A stretch of DNA of 64,000 nucleotides from Nocardioides scoriae. GTDB taxonomy: Bacteria; Actinomycetota; Actinomycetes; Propionibacteriales; Nocardioidaceae. Location of the stretch: assembly GCF_900104965.1 (NCBI RefSeq), contig NZ_LT629757.1, positions 2,356,001 through 2,420,000 of the forward strand, in the 5' to 3' direction. The translations under genes and the position numbers were made by a program. Under the pieces are notes generated by a model. That model made no database searches, was not told the origin of the DNA, and saw only the letters and a list, made by a program, of their open reading frames with translations. Shown here one piece after another: positions 19,698-29,452 of this stretch (the stretch's first letter is position 1; the number at the start of each line of letters is the position of its first letter).

Positions 19698-22189
19698 GAG
19701 AGGCCTCCGGTGGTGGTGAGGGAGCTGGCGGCGCCCACGGTCAGCGACACCGGGCTGCCGGCGGGGCCGACGAGGTGCCGCACGGAGACGCCCGGTGCGC
19801 TGGCGGGCGCCCAGACGGTGCCCTCGGCGAGGTCGGCGACCCCGACGGGGAGCTCGACCGACCCCAGCGGCCCGGCGAGCACGACCGTGTCGCCGGCCGT
19901 GGCGCCGAGCGCCTCGAGGGTGGCGGGCGCGACCAGGACGACCGGCTTGCGGGCGGTGGCGCGCATCGGCTCGTCGCCGTCCTGCAGGCGGCCGTCGTCG
20001 AGCAGCTGCTTCCAGGACGCGAGCACGAGCGAGCCGTCGAAGTCGGCGTGGGCCGTGACGGCCTCCTCGGAGGTCACCTCGTCCTCGACCGCACCCACGG
20101 TGGTCGCACGCTCGCCGTCCCAGGCGCCGAGCTGGCCCATCTCGGCCCAGGCCTGCTCCGGGGCCCGGAAGCCCAGGGGCGTCCCGAGCTCCTCGGCGAT
20201 GCCGGCCAGGACCCGCACGTCGGGGAGCGAGGACGGCACGTGCAGCACCTTGTCGAAGCGGCGCACGCGCCCCTCCCAGTTGACGAAGGTGCCGGACTTG
20301 TCGGTCGGCGGCGCGACCGGCAGCACGACGTCGGCGCGTCGGGTCACCTCGGACTCGCGGACCTCGAGCGAGACCACGAACTCGGCCGCGTCGAGCGCGG
20401 CCAGGGCCAGCTCCGGGTCGGGCAGGTCGGCCGGGTCGACGCCGCCGACGACGGCGCCGCGCAGCTCGCCCGCGGCCAGCGCGGTCAGGATGGCGTCGGT
20501 GTCACGACCCGGGGTCTCGGGCAGGTGGTCCACGCCCCAGGCGGCGGCCAGGTCGACCCGCGCCGCGGCGTCGGCCACGGGGCGGCCACCGGGCAGCAGC
20601 GTCGGCAGCGCGCCGACCTCGAGCGCACCGCGGTCGCCGGCTCGTCGCGGGACCCAGGCGATCCGGGCGCCGGTCGTGCGCGCCAGCGTGGAGACCGCGC
20701 CGAGGGCACCCGGCACCGCGGCCAGGCGCTCGCCGACGAGGATGACGGCGCCGCTGTCGAGCGCGACGGTGCCGTCGTGGGCCAGGCCCTCGATCACCCG
20801 TGCCTCGTCGCCGGGGCGGGTGGGGATCAGGGTGCCGGACATCTTGTGCAGGCCGCGCGAGGTGAACGGCGCCACCGACCAGATCCGGGCGCCGACGGCC
20901 GAGCGGGCCGCCTTGCGCAGCCGCAGGAAGATCGTGCCGGCCTCGTCCTCGGGCTCGAGGCCGACCAGCAGCACCGCGCGGGCGGTCTCGAGGTCGGCGT
21001 AGGTGACGGCGTCGCCGTGCGGACCCGTGGAGACCACGTGGGCGGCCAGGAACTCCGCCTCCTCGGCCGAGTGCGTACGGGCGCGGAAGTCGACGTCGTT
21101 GGTGCCGAGCGCCACGCGGGCCAGCTTGGCGTACGCGTAGGCGTCCTCGGCCGTGAGCCGGCCACCGGTCAGCACGCCGACCCCGCCGGCCGCGCGGGCG
21201 GCGTCGAGACCGCGGGCGGCGACCGCGAAGGCCTCGGGCCAGCTGGCGGCGCGGAGCTCGCCGGTCTCGGCGTCGCGCACCCGGGGGTGGGTCAGCCGGT
21301 CGTCCTGGCGGGCCCACAGGAACCCGAAGCGGTCCTTGTCGGTGATCCACTCCTCGTTGACCAGCGGGTCGTCACTGGCCAGGCGGCGCATCACCTTGCC
21401 GCGCCGGTGGTCGACGCGGATCGCGGAGCCGCAGGCGTCGTGCTCGGAGACCGAGGGCGTGGAGACCAGGTCGAAGGGCCGCGAGCGGAAGCGGTACGCC
21501 GAGGAGGTCAGCGCCCCGACCGGGCAGATCTGGATGGTGTTGCCGGAGAAGTAGCTCTCGAAGGGCTCCTTCTCGTAGATGCCGACCTGCTGGAGCGCCC
21601 CGCGCTCGACCAGCGCGATGAACGGGTCGCCGGCGATCTGCTCGGAGAAGCGGGTGCAGCGGGCGCACAGCACGCAGCGCTCGCGGTCGAGCAGCACCTG
21701 GGCCGAGATGTTGATGGGCTTGGGGTAGAGCCGCTTGTGCTCCACGAAGCGGGTCTCGCCGCGGCCGTTGCTCATCGCCTGGTTCTGCAGCGGGCACTCG
21801 CCGCCCTTGTCGCACACGGGGCAGTCGAGCGGGTGGTTGATCAGCAGCAGCTCCATCACGCCCTGCTGCGCCTTGTCGGCGACCGGGCTGGTGGCCTGGG
21901 TGTTGACGACCATGCCCTCGGCGACCGTGAGCGTGCAGGAGGCCTGCGGCTTGGGGATCGGGCGGCCGTTGCCGGCGTCGGGCACGTCGACCAGGCACTG
22001 GCGGCAGGCGCCGACCGGGGCGAGCAGCGGGTGGTCGCAGAACCGCGGGATCTGGACGCCGATGCGCTCGGCGGCCCGGATCACCAGGGTGTTCTTCGGC
22101 ACCGACACCTCGACGCCGTCGATGGTCACGGTGACCTCGTCGGAGCGCTCGGGGGCGGTCTCCTTCGACTTCTCCGGGGTGGTGGTCAT
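19694..22189 (-). CDS. nuoG: NADH-quinone oxidoreductase subunit G, lacking the N7 cluster ligands
   Basis: This 831-residue iron-sulfur subunit carries electrons along the peripheral arm. The N-terminal [2Fe-2S] site ([16 protein letters not shown], then SCTL), the His/Cys3 [4Fe-4S] site ([16 protein letters not shown]) and the next [4Fe-4S] site (CVLCARC, then ICPVGAL) are intact. The following motif that normally holds cluster N7, CxxCxxxCx27C, has Ser248, Asp251, Ser255 and Thr283 at exactly those positions, so N7 is absent. The rest is a molybdopterin-oxidoreductase-like domain without obvious catalytic features. ATG 22189 overlaps the nuoF stop. Confidence 0.96.
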   Translation of the reverse strand: MTTTPEKSKETAPERSDEVTVTIDGVEVSVPKNTLVIRAAERIGVQIPRFCDHPLLAPVGACRQCLVDVPDAGNGRPIPKPQASCTLTVAEGMVVNTQATSPVADKAQQGVMELLLINHPLDCPVCDKGGECPLQNQAMSNGRGETRFVEHKRLYPKPINISAQVLLDRERCVLCARCTRFSEQIAGDPFIALVERGALQQVGIYEKEPFESYFSGNTIQICPVGALTSSAYRFRSRPFDLVSTPSVSEHDACGSAIRVDHRRGKVMRRLASDDPLVNEEWITDKDRFGFLWARQDDRLTHPRVRDAETGELRAASWPEAFAVAARGLDAARAAGGVGVLTGGRLTAEDAYAYAKLARVALGTNDVDFRARTHSAEEAEFLAAHVVSTGPHGDAVTYADLETARAVLLVGLEPEDEAGTIFLRLRKAARSAVGARIWSVAPFTSRGLHKMSGTLIPTRPGDEARVIEGLAHDGTVALDSGAVILVGERLAAVPGALGAVSTLARTTGARIAWVPRRAGDRGALEVGALPTLLPGGRPVADAAARVDLAAAWGVDHLPETPGRDTDAILTALAAGELRGAVVGGVDPADLPDPELALAALDAAEFVVSLEVRESEVTRRADVVLPVAPPTDKSGTFVNWEGRVRRFDKVLHVPSSLPDVRVLAGIAEELGTPLGFRAPEQAWAEMGQLGAWDGERATTVGAVEDEVTSEEAVTAHADFDGSLVLASWKQLLDDGRLQDGDEPMRATARKPVVLVAPATLEALGATAGDTVVLAGPLGSVELPVGVADLAEGTVWAPASAPGVSVRHLVGPAGSPVSLTVGAASSLTTTGGLS

Positions 22190-23505
22190 GCGTGGGCCCC
22201 CTCGCGGGCGAAGACGGTCGAGGCCTCGCGGTCGAACGGGCACCCGCCGTGGGTCAGGTGCGCGAGGTACTCGTCGCGGAAGTGCTGGATCGAGGACGTG
22301 ATCGGGCTGGTCGCCCCGTCGCCGAGGGCGCAGAACGAGCGACCCAGGATGTTGTCGCACACGTCGTCGAGCATGTCGAGGTCGGACGGCTGGCCCTTGC
22401 CCTGCTCGAGGTTGGCCAGGGTCTGCACCAGCCACCACGTGCCCTCGCGGCACGGGGTGCACTTGCCGCAGGACTCGTGCTTGTAGAACTCGGTCCAGCG
22501 GAGCACGGCGCGGACCACGCAGGTGGTCTCGTCGAACAGCTGCAGGGCGCGGGTGCCGAGCATCGAGCCGACCCCCGCGACGCCCTCGAAGTCGAGGGGG
22601 ACGTCGAGGTGCTCGGCCGTGAGCAGCGGGGTCGAGGAGCCGCCCGGGGTCCAGAACTTCAGCTCGTGACCGGCCCGCATGCCGCCGGCGAGGTCGATCA
22701 GCTCGCGCAGCGTGATGCCGAGCGGCGCCTCGAACTGACCGGGGTTGGCGACGTGGCCCGAGAGCGAGAAGATCCCGAAGCCCTTGGACTTCTCGGTGCC
22801 CATCGAGGCGAACCACTCGGCGCCGCGGTCGATGATGCTGGGGACCGAGGCGATCGACTCGACGTTGTTGATCACGGTCGGGCTGGCGTAGAGGCCGGCG
22901 ACGGCCGGGAACGGCGGCCGCAGCCGCGGTTGGCCCCGGCGACCCTCGAGCGAGTCGAGCAGCGCCGTCTCCTCGCCGCAGATGTAGGCGCCGGCGCCGG
23001 CGTGGACGACCAGCTCGAGGCTGTAGCCCGAGCCGTGGATGTCCTCGCCGAGGTGGCCGGCGAGGTAGGCCTCCTGCGCCGCGCGCTGCAGGCGGCGGAT
23101 CACGTGGAGGATCTCGCCGCGCACGTAGATGAAGGCGTGGCTGGCGCGGATCGCGTAGGCGCTGATGATGACGCCCTCGACCAGCGTGTGGGGGCTGGCC
23201 ATCATGAGCGGGGTGTCCTTGCAGGTGCCCGGCTCCGACTCGTCGGCGTTGACCACGAGGTACTTCGGGTTGGGGTTGTCCTGCGGGATGAAGCCCCACT
23301 TCATGCCGGTGGGGAAGCCCGCGCCGCCGCGGCCGCGCAGGTTGGAGGCCTTGACGGTCTCCACGACCTCGCCCGGCTCCATGGCCAGCGCCTTGTGCAG
23401 GGCGCGGTAGCCGCCCTGGGCCTCGTAGCCCGCGAGGGTCCACGAGCCGTCGGTGCCCCAGTTGTCGCTGAGCACCGGGGTCAGGGTGTCGATGGGGTTG
23501 CTCAC
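22186..23505 (-). CDS. nuoF: NADH-quinone oxidoreductase subunit F (NADH- and FMN-binding)
   Basis: This 439-residue subunit oxidises NADH. It has the NADH/FMN glycine-rich loop [14 protein letters not shown], the FMN-site [12 protein letters not shown], the [16 protein letters not shown] segment and the N3 [4Fe-4S] ligands [12 protein letters not shown] plus a downstream Cys (RSFCALGD). The GTG at 23505 overlaps the nuoE stop by four bases. Confidence 0.97.
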   Translation of the reverse strand: MSNPIDTLTPVLSDNWGTDGSWTLAGYEAQGGYRALHKALAMEPGEVVETVKASNLRGRGGAGFPTGMKWGFIPQDNPNPKYLVVNADESEPGTCKDTPLMMASPHTLVEGVIISAYAIRASHAFIYVRGEILHVIRRLQRAAQEAYLAGHLGEDIHGSGYSLELVVHAGAGAYICGEETALLDSLEGRRGQPRLRPPFPAVAGLYASPTVINNVESIASVPSIIDRGAEWFASMGTEKSKGFGIFSLSGHVANPGQFEAPLGITLRELIDLAGGMRAGHELKFWTPGGSSTPLLTAEHLDVPLDFEGVAGVGSMLGTRALQLFDETTCVVRAVLRWTEFYKHESCGKCTPCREGTWWLVQTLANLEQGKGQPSDLDMLDDVCDNILGRSFCALGDGATSPITSSIQHFRDEYLAHLTHGGCPFDREASTVFAREGAHA

Positions 23506-24410
23506 TTCTCGTCCCCTCCGCGGTTGGCCGGGTTGTCCTCGTGCTTGGCCTCGGCGCCGGAGTCCTCGACCGCGGCCTCCGACTCGGTGTGCTCGGCCTC
23601 GGGGGCGCCCGCGGCCTTGTCCTTCGTGGTGGAGCCCTCGGCGACGTCGGCGCCCTGGTCCTTGTCGTCGCGGGCCTCGGCGGCCTCCTCGACGCTCGGG
23701 GCGGTCCAGCCGCGCTCGCGGGCGATCTCGCGGCCGAGCAGCGAGGCCGGTCCGGCCGAGGGGCCCTCGTCGGCGAGGCCGTCGGGGAAGCCGGCGAGCA
23801 CGCGCTCGGCCTCGCGCCAGGTCACCAGGCGGGGTCCGCGGGTCGAGGTGCGCTCGGTGCCGCTGCGCAGGTCGTCGACGAGGTCGGTGGCCGACTGCGG
23901 GGTCATGTTGTCCATGAACTCCCAGTTGACCGTCATCACCGGGGCGTAGTCGCACGCCGCGTTGCACTCGATGTGCTCGAGGGTGATCCTGCCGTCCTCG
24001 GTGGTCTCGTCGTTGCCGACGTCGAGGTGGTCCTTGAGCCGCTCGAAGATCTGGTCGCCGCCCATGATCGCGCACAGCGTGTTGGTGCAGACGCCGACGT
24101 GGTAGTCGCCCACGGGGCGGCGCTTGTACATCGTGTAGAAGGTCGCCACGCCGCTCACCTCGGCCGCGCTGATGCCGAGGATGGCCGCGCACGCCTCGAT
24201 GCCGCGCGAGCTGACCCGTCCCTCGACGCTCTGCACGAGGTGCAGCATCGGCAGCAGGCCCGAGCGGGCCTGCGGGTAGCGCGCCGCGATCTGCTCGAGC
24301 TCGGCGTACGTCGCCGGGTCGAGCGGCTCGGCGCGGGTCTGCGTGGTCGAGATCGCCGAGGCGGTGGTCGCGTCGTCGGCGCCGGGGATCCGGTCGCTGG
24401 TCTCGCTCAT
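23502..24410 (-). CDS. nuoE: NADH-quinone oxidoreductase subunit E with long acidic C-terminal tail
   Basis: This thioredoxin-like subunit holds the [2Fe-2S] cluster N1a through CTNTLC and CNAAC. The catalytic fold ends near residue 190, but the protein is 302 residues, against about 166 in E. coli. The extra tail continues through a Trp/Arg-containing segment into about 60 residues that are almost only Glu, Asp, Ala, Lys and Gly, with no cysteines, so it is probably disordered. The ATG at 24410 overlaps the nuoD stop. Confidence 0.95.
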   Translation of the reverse strand: MSETSDRIPGADDATTASAISTTQTRAEPLDPATYAELEQIAARYPQARSGLLPMLHLVQSVEGRVSSRGIEACAAILGISAAEVSGVATFYTMYKRRPVGDYHVGVCTNTLCAIMGGDQIFERLKDHLDVGNDETTEDGRITLEHIECNAACDYAPVMTVNWEFMDNMTPQSATDLVDDLRSGTERTSTRGPRLVTWREAERVLAGFPDGLADEGPSAGPASLLGREIARERGWTAPSVEEAAEARDDKDQGADVAEGSTTKDKAAGAPEAEHTESEAAVEDSGAEAKHEDNPANRGGDEK

Positions 24411-25744
24411 CTGTCGACACCTCCCATGACGGGGTCGATCGAGGCGATGGCGACGATGACGTCGGCGACCTGGCCGCCCTCGCTCATCACCGACGTCGCC
24501 TGCAGGTTGACGAAGGACGGGTCGCGGAAGTGCGCCCGGAAGGGGCGGGTGCCGCCGTCGGAGACCACGTGGGCGCCGAGCTCGCCGCGGGGCGACTCGA
24601 CCGGCACGTACGCCTGCCCGGCCGGCACGCGGAAGCCCTCGGTCACCAGCTTGAAGTGGTGGATCAGCGCCTCCATGGACTCGCCCATGATGTGCTTGAT
24701 GTGGTCGAGGCTGTTGCCCATGCCGTCGCTGCCGATCGAGAGCTGGCTGGGCCAGGCGATCTTCTTGTCGGCGATCATCACCGGCGCGCCCTCGAGGTCG
24801 ACGAGGCGCTTGGTGGCCTGCTCGACGATCTTGAGCGACTCCCACATCTCGTCGAGCCGGATCCGGAAGCGGCCGTAGGCGTCCATGCTGTCGCGGGTCA
24901 CGACCTCGAAGTCGTAGTCCTCGTAGCCGGAGTAGGGCTGGGCCTTGCGCAGGTCCCACGGGTAGCCGGTCGAGCGCAGCACCGGACCGGTGATCCCCAG
25001 GGCCAGGCAGCCGGCGAGGTCGAGGTGGCCGACCCCCTGGAGGCGGGCCTTGAAGATCGGGTTGGCGTTGCACAGGGCGGCGTACTCGGGCAGGCGCTTC
25101 TTCATCAGGGCCACGAAGTCGCGGATGGCGTCGATGCCGCCGGGCGGCATGTCCTGGGCCACCCCGCCGGGGCGGATGAAGGCGTGGTTCATGCGCAGGC
25201 CGGTGATCAGCTCGAACAGGTCGAGGACCAGCTCGCGCTCGCGGAAGCCGATGGTCATGACGGTCAGCGCGCCGATCTCCATGCCGCCGGTCGCGATCGC
25301 GACCAGGTGGGAGGAGATCCGGTTGAGCTCCATGAGGAGCACCCGCATGACCTGGGCCTTCTCGGGGACCTGGTCCTCGACGTCGAGCAGCCGCTCCACG
25401 CCCAGGACGTAGGTCGCCTCGTTGTAGAAGGGCGAGAGGTAGTCCATCCGGGTGCAGAAGGTGACGCCCTGCACCCAGGAGCGGTACTCCATGTTCTTCT
25501 CGATGCCGGTGTGCAGGTAGCCGATGCCGCAGCGGGCCTCGGTGACCGTCTCGCCCTCGAGCTCGAGGATGAGGCGGAGCACGCCGTGGGTCGAGGGGTG
25601 CTGGGGCCCCATGTTGACCACGACCTTGTTGTCGTGCTCCTCGTTGATGCCCGCGGTGATGGAGTCCCAGTCCTGGCCGGTGACGGTGAACACGCGTCCC
25701 TGGCTGGTCTCGGACTCGGTCGCGGCGTACGGGTCGGCAGTCAT
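24407..25744 (-). CDS. nuoD: NADH-quinone oxidoreductase subunit D
   Basis: This 445-residue subunit, together with NuoB and NuoH, forms the quinone-reduction site. It shows [15 protein letters not shown] (the quinone-site His), the EKNMEYRSW segment and the C-terminal [18 protein letters not shown]. The ATG at 25744 shares one base with the nuoC stop. NuoC and NuoD are separate here, unlike the E. coli fusion. Confidence 0.97.
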   Translation of the reverse strand: MTADPYAATESETSQGRVFTVTGQDWDSITAGINEEHDNKVVVNMGPQHPSTHGVLRLILELEGETVTEARCGIGYLHTGIEKNMEYRSWVQGVTFCTRMDYLSPFYNEATYVLGVERLLDVEDQVPEKAQVMRVLLMELNRISSHLVAIATGGMEIGALTVMTIGFRERELVLDLFELITGLRMNHAFIRPGGVAQDMPPGGIDAIRDFVALMKKRLPEYAALCNANPIFKARLQGVGHLDLAGCLALGITGPVLRSTGYPWDLRKAQPYSGYEDYDFEVVTRDSMDAYGRFRIRLDEMWESLKIVEQATKRLVDLEGAPVMIADKKIAWPSQLSIGSDGMGNSLDHIKHIMGESMEALIHHFKLVTEGFRVPAGQAYVPVESPRGELGAHVVSDGGTRPFRAHFRDPSFVNLQATSVMSEGGQVADVIVAIASIDPVMGGVDR

Positions 25745-26478
25745 CAGTTGTAGCTCCTCCGCTGGTCGGGCGGGGGAACCGTCCCGCCCTTGTACTCCAC
25801 CGGGATGCCGCCCAGGGGGTAGTCCTTGCGCTGCGGGTGACCGGGCCAGTCGTCGGGCATCTGGATCCGGGTCAGGGCCGGGTGGCCGTCGAAGACGACT
25901 CCGAAGAAGTCGAACGTCTCGCGCTCGTGCCAGTCGGCCGTGGGGTACGTCGCGATCACGCTCGGCAGGTGGGCGTCGCCGTCGGGCACCGCCACCTCGA
26001 GCCGGATCCGGCGGTTGTGGGTCATCGAGAGCAGGTGGTAGACGACGTGGAGCTCGCGCCCCAGGTCGTCGGGGTAGTGCACGCCGCTGATCCCCGAGAG
26101 CAGCTCGAAGCGCAGCGCCTCGTCGTCGCGCAGCCGCGCCGCCAGGACGGCGACGTGCTCGCGACGCACGAAGAACGTGATCTCGCCGCGGTGGACGACG
26201 ACCTTCTCGACGGCGCCGTCGACGCCCGCGGAGCGCGAGGCCTCGGCGAGCGCGCCGGCGACGTCGTCCATCCAGCCGCCGAAGGGCGGCTGGGTGCCGG
26301 CCGGCATCTCGACGGGCTTGACCAGCCCGCCGTAGCCGGAGGTGTCACCGGTGCCGCGGACGCCGAACATGCCCTCGCGACGCCCGATCTGCTCGCCCCC
26401 GGGGTCGGGGACGTTCTCGGGCATCCGGTCGGTGCTGTCGACCTCGGTGCCGCGGGTGGAGCGTGGCTCGTCGCTCAC
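25744..26478 (-). CDS. nuoC: NADH-quinone oxidoreductase subunit C
   Basis: This 244-residue peripheral-arm subunit has the family signature [16 protein letters not shown] followed by [21 protein letters not shown]. About 60 N-terminal residues form a hydrophilic extension rich in Pro, Gly, Glu and Arg before the fold begins. The GTG at 26478 overlaps the nuoB stop, which supports this long start. Confidence 0.95.
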   Translation of the reverse strand: MSDEPRSTRGTEVDSTDRMPENVPDPGGEQIGRREGMFGVRGTGDTSGYGGLVKPVEMPAGTQPPFGGWMDDVAGALAEASRSAGVDGAVEKVVVHRGEITFFVRREHVAVLAARLRDDEALRFELLSGISGVHYPDDLGRELHVVYHLLSMTHNRRIRLEVAVPDGDAHLPSVIATYPTADWHERETFDFFGVVFDGHPALTRIQMPDDWPGHPQRKDYPLGGIPVEYKGGTVPPPDQRRSYN

Positions 26479-27029
26479 CTCATCAGGCCCTTCATCTGGG
26501 CGGTGGGCAGCGCGTTGAGCCCGGCGGTCTCCTGCTCCTCGATCTCCGCGAGGCGGTTGGGGCCGAGCTTGGTCGCCTGCACCTGGTCGTGGAGCTTGAG
26601 GATCGCGTCGATGAGCATCTCGGGCCGCGGCGGGCAGCCCGGGAGGTACATGTCGACGGGGACGACGTGGTCGACGCCCTGGACGATCGCGTAGTTGTTG
26701 AACATCCCGCCGGAGCTGGCGCACACGCCCATGGCGAGCACCCACTTGGGCTCGGCCATCTGGTCGTAGATCTGGCGCAGGACCGGGGCCATCTTCTGGC
26801 TCACCCGCCCGGCGACGATCATCAGGTCGGCCTGGCGGGGGCTGGCCCGGAAGACCTCCATGCCGAAGCGGGCCAGGTCGTACTTCGGCCCGCCGCTGGT
26901 CATCATCTCGATGGCGCAGCAGGCGAGGCCGAAGGTGGCCGGCCAGAACGACGCCTTGCGCATGTAGCCGGCGACCCCCTCGACGGTGGTCAGCAGCACT
27001 CCGCTGGGGAGCTTCTCCTCGAGTCCCAC
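26475..27029 (-). CDS. nuoB: NADH-quinone oxidoreductase subunit B
   Basis: This 184-residue subunit carries the terminal [4Fe-4S] cluster N2, which reduces the quinone. The adjacent cysteine pair ([10 protein letters not shown]), the VCASSGGMF cysteine and the LPGCPPRPE cysteine are all present. It starts at GTG 27029, 47 bases after nuoA. An ATG lies nearby but is out of frame. Confidence 0.97.
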   Translation of the reverse strand: MGLEEKLPSGVLLTTVEGVAGYMRKASFWPATFGLACCAIEMMTSGGPKYDLARFGMEVFRASPRQADLMIVAGRVSQKMAPVLRQIYDQMAEPKWVLAMGVCASSGGMFNNYAIVQGVDHVVPVDMYLPGCPPRPEMLIDAILKLHDQVQATKLGPNRLAEIEEQETAGLNALPTAQMKGLMR

Positions 27030-27076
27030 GACTCACATCCCTCGGATCGGTTGGAGAACGGTCGTGCCCGTCAGCA

Positions 27077-27436
27077 TCAGTCCCACTCCAGGCCCCCGCG
27101 CTTCCACACGTAGGTGTAGGCGACGAAGACGGGGATGATGAACAGGACCATCTCGATCAGCCCGAACAGCGCCATCTGGTCGAAGGCGACGGCGATCGGG
27201 TAGAGGAAGACGATCTCGATGTCGAAGATGATGAACATCATCGCGGTGATGTAGTAGCGCACCGGGAAGCGACCACCGCCCACGGGCTGGGGCGTGGGGT
27301 CGATGCCGCACTCGTAGGAGTCCAGCTTGGCGCGGTTGTAGCGCTTGGGCCCGGTGAGCGAGCTGACCGCGACCGAGAAGATCGCGAAGCCCGCGGCGAG
27401 GATCATCAGCGCCAGGACCGGCGTGTAGAGACTCAA
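27077..27436 (-). CDS. nuoA: NADH-quinone oxidoreductase subunit A, likely TTG start
   Basis: This 119-residue, three-helix subunit opens the operon. It has the conserved YECGIDPTP loop and the [13 protein letters not shown] helix with its acidic residues. The TTG at 27436 is chosen because a strong GAGGAGG site lies six bases before it and the protein then begins [11 protein letters not shown], matching the usual NuoA length. The reading frame continues upstream to 27592, but that part is Cys/Pro-rich and crosses the Rex operator. Confidence 0.93.
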   Translation of the reverse strand: MSLYTPVLALMILAAGFAIFSVAVSSLTGPKRYNRAKLDSYECGIDPTPQPVGGGRFPVRYYITAMMFIIFDIEIVFLYPIAVAFDQMALFGLIEMVLFIIPVFVAYTYVWKRGGLEWD

Positions 27437-27482
27437 GGTGATCCTCCTCGGACCCGTCGGGGTGGAACCGCGGCTCGTGCAC

Positions 27483-27500
27483 TTGTGAAGCAGTTCACGA
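27483..27500 (-). promoter_or_regulatory. Rex operator-like site upstream of nuoA
   Basis: The 18-base site TTGTGAAGCAGTTCACGA is an imperfect palindrome close to the Streptomyces Rex operator TGTGAACGCGTTCACA (12 of 16 positions). It lies 47 bases before the nuoA start, where a bound repressor could block transcription. A possible -10 (TATGCT on the minus strand, about 27514-27519) is just upstream of it. The nuo operon is a known Rex target in Streptomyces. Confidence 0.72.
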
Positions 27501-27581
27501 AGTGGCGGCGCCTCAGCATAGAGGCCTGCGTCACATCCTACGAACCCCCACCCCCAGGGTGGTCCCACGGCCTGACCAGCA

Positions 27582-27611
27582 CATTTAGACAACGGCGACG
27601 TTGTCTAAATG
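27582..27611. promoter_or_regulatory. AT-rich perfect inverted repeat between menG and nuoA
   Basis: Two 13-base arms (CATTTAGACAACG) flank a four-base centre (GCGA). It is much richer in A and T than its surroundings. It is 49 bases past the menG stop and about 146 bases upstream of nuoA. It could be an operator for an unidentified regulator of nuo or the menG terminator. No poly-U run follows, so an operator is at least as likely. Confidence 0.6.
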
Positions 27612-27660
27612 ACCTGCGTCACGTCGGCCGGGGGGTCCGGCCAGGCGTCCGGTCGCGGGG

Positions 27661-28350
27661 TCAGGCAGTGGCCCGGTGCAGCGCCACGATGCCGCCCGAG
27701 AGGTTCGACCACTCCGGGTCGCGCCACCCCGCGGCCGCCAGCCGACCGGCCAGGGCCGGCTGGTCGGGCCAGGCCCGGATGGACTCGGCGAGGTAGACGT
27801 AGGCGTCGGGGCTCGAGCTCACGGCGCGCGCCAGCGGGGGCAGCGCCTTCATGAGGTACTCCAGGTAGACGGTGCGGAACGGCACGAAGGTCGGGCTGCT
27901 GAACTCGCAGACCACGAGGCGGCCGCCGGGCCGGGTGACCCGGAGCATCTCGCGCAGGCCGGCGTCGGGGTCGACCACGTTGCGCAGGCCGAAGGAGATC
28001 GTCACCGCGTCGAAGGTGTCGTCGGCGAAGGGCAGCCGGGTGGCGTCGCCCGCGGTGAAGGGCAGCAGCGGCCGGGCCTGCTTGCCGACCCGGAGCATCC
28101 CGACCGAGAAGTCGCAGGGCACCACCTGGGCGCCGAGGTCGGCGAAGGGCTGCGACGAGGTGCCGGTGCCGGCCGCGAGGTCGAGCACCTTCTCCCCCGG
28201 TTGCGGGTCGACGGCGTCCACCACGGCCCGCCGCCAGCGGCGGTCCTGGCCGAGGGACAGCACGTCGTTGGTCAGGTCGTAGCGCTTCGCCACGTCGTCG
28301 AACATGGCCTGCACCTCGGCAGGACGCTTGGACAAGCTCGCTCGGGTCAC
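27661..28350 (-). CDS. menG: Demethylmenaquinone methyltransferase
   Basis: This 229-residue SAM-dependent methyltransferase (UbiE/MenG family) makes the last step of menaquinone synthesis. It contains the SAM loop [12 protein letters not shown], the [18 protein letters not shown] motif and [13 protein letters not shown]. The UbiE start pattern [17 protein letters not shown] is present. GTG at 28350 gives the usual N-terminus. It lies immediately upstream of nuo on the same strand, separated by the Rex and palindrome sites. Confidence 0.95.
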   Translation of the reverse strand: MTRASLSKRPAEVQAMFDDVAKRYDLTNDVLSLGQDRRWRRAVVDAVDPQPGEKVLDLAAGTGTSSQPFADLGAQVVPCDFSVGMLRVGKQARPLLPFTAGDATRLPFADDTFDAVTISFGLRNVVDPDAGLREMLRVTRPGGRLVVCEFSSPTFVPFRTVYLEYLMKALPPLARAVSSSPDAYVYLAESIRAWPDQPALAGRLAAAGWRDPEWSNLSGGIVALHRATA

Positions 28351-28434
28351 GCCAGAACCCTAGGCGGCCCCGGTGCGTCACACCTCCTGCAGGCCCGGAC
28401 GGGGCCGTGAGACCGAGCAGCGAGGACGGGGACC

Positions 28435-29379
28435 ATGGGTGGACGACGACGAGCCCGGCAGCGCCGGGTGGTGACCGGGCTGGTGGCGCTGGGGCTGGTG
28501 CTGGCGACGACCGCGGCGGGGTACGCCGTGACCCGGGGCGGGCTCGTGGACGGCCTCGCGGGCCCCCGGCCGGCGCCGTCGGCGGCAGCCGACGACGAGC
28601 GGCCGACCGCGACGCCGCGCCCGCAGGTGGCCGGCCCCTCGGTCCGGGCGCGCCCCACGACCCCGGCCGGGACCACCCGCCGGCCGGCGCGGGCGCCCCT
28701 GCCGGCGGAGCGGCCGCGGGCGACGCCGCCCCCCGGACCCCGGCTGCTCGGCCCCGGCGACTCCGGGGCCGAGGTGCGCGAGCTGCAGTCGCGGCTGCGC
28801 CAGATCGCGTGGTTCGCCGGCGACGTCACCGACGTCTACGGCAGCCTCACCGAGCAGGCGGTGCGGGGCTTCCAGGCCAAGCGCGAGATCGCGGTCACGG
28901 GCTGGGTCGACCGCCGCACCCTCACCCGGCTCGAGGGGATGACCCGGGAGCCGACCGCGGACGAGCTCGCCAACCGGTCCCCCGGGGACGCCGGGACCTC
29001 CGCCCCTCTCGACGGCCGCTGCCTCACCGGCCGGGCGCTGTGCGTGGACAAGACGTCCTCGACGCTGCGCTGGGTGGTCGACGGGTCGGTCCGCCGGACG
29101 GTCGCGGTGCGCTTCGGCTCGTCGTACACGCCGACCCGCGAGGGGCTCTTCCACGTCGAGAGCAAGTCGCCCGACCACGTGTCCTCCCTCTACGGCTCCC
29201 CCATGCCGTACGCCATGTTCTTCTCGCGCGGCCAGGCGGTGCACTACTCCTCGGACTTTGCCGCCCGGGGGTACGCCGGCGCCTCGCACGGCTGCGTCAA
29301 CGTCCGCGACCTCGACGGGCTGCGGTGGATCTACGACCAGGTCTCGCTCGGGGACGCGGTCGTCGTCTACTGGTCGTGA
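28435..29379 (+). CDS. Peptidoglycan-binding L,D-transpeptidase
   Basis: This 314-residue secreted enzyme probably cross-links peptidoglycan. It has an N-terminal membrane anchor or signal (about residues 12-32), a Pro/Arg-rich linker, a PG_binding_1 domain (about 105-165, starting GDSGAEVRELQSRLRQ) and a YkuD catalytic domain (about 200-314). The catalytic motif is complete: HYSSDFAARG, then SHGCVNVRD with Cys287. It is monocistronic and followed by a hairpin. The start ATG has a GGGGA-like site upstream. Confidence 0.92.
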   Translation: MGGRRRARQRRVVTGLVALGLVLATTAAGYAVTRGGLVDGLAGPRPAPSAAADDERPTATPRPQVAGPSVRARPTTPAGTTRRPARAPLPAERPRATPPPGPRLLGPGDSGAEVRELQSRLRQIAWFAGDVTDVYGSLTEQAVRGFQAKREIAVTGWVDRRTLTRLEGMTREPTADELANRSPGDAGTSAPLDGRCLTGRALCVDKTSSTLRWVVDGSVRRTVAVRFGSSYTPTREGLFHVESKSPDHVSSLYGSPMPYAMFFSRGQAVHYSSDFAARGYAGASHGCVNVRDLDGLRWIYDQVSLGDAVVVYWS

Positions 29380-29397
29380 CGTCGGTCATGCCCGACC

Positions 29398-29427
29398 CGG
29401 CCCCGGCGGGACTCCTCGCCGGGGCCG
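29398..29427 (+). terminator. Hairpin after the L,D-transpeptidase gene
   Basis: A perfect 11-bp stem (CGGCCCCGGCG) with an eight-base loop starts 19 bases after the stop and ends 25 bases before menF. Confidence 0.7.
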
Positions 29428-29452
29428 TGCGGCGCTCCCGTAATCTCGAGGT

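Noticed and set aside
27437-27592. A longer NuoA reaching to 27592
   Set aside because: The extension would cross the Rex operator and is Cys/Pro-rich, unlike NuoA N-termini. The TTG with a strong ribosome site fits the normal length.
28435-29379. Horizontal acquisition of the L,D-transpeptidase between menG and menF
   Set aside because: Base composition and codon use look like the neighbours, and no repeat or mobile gene flanks it.
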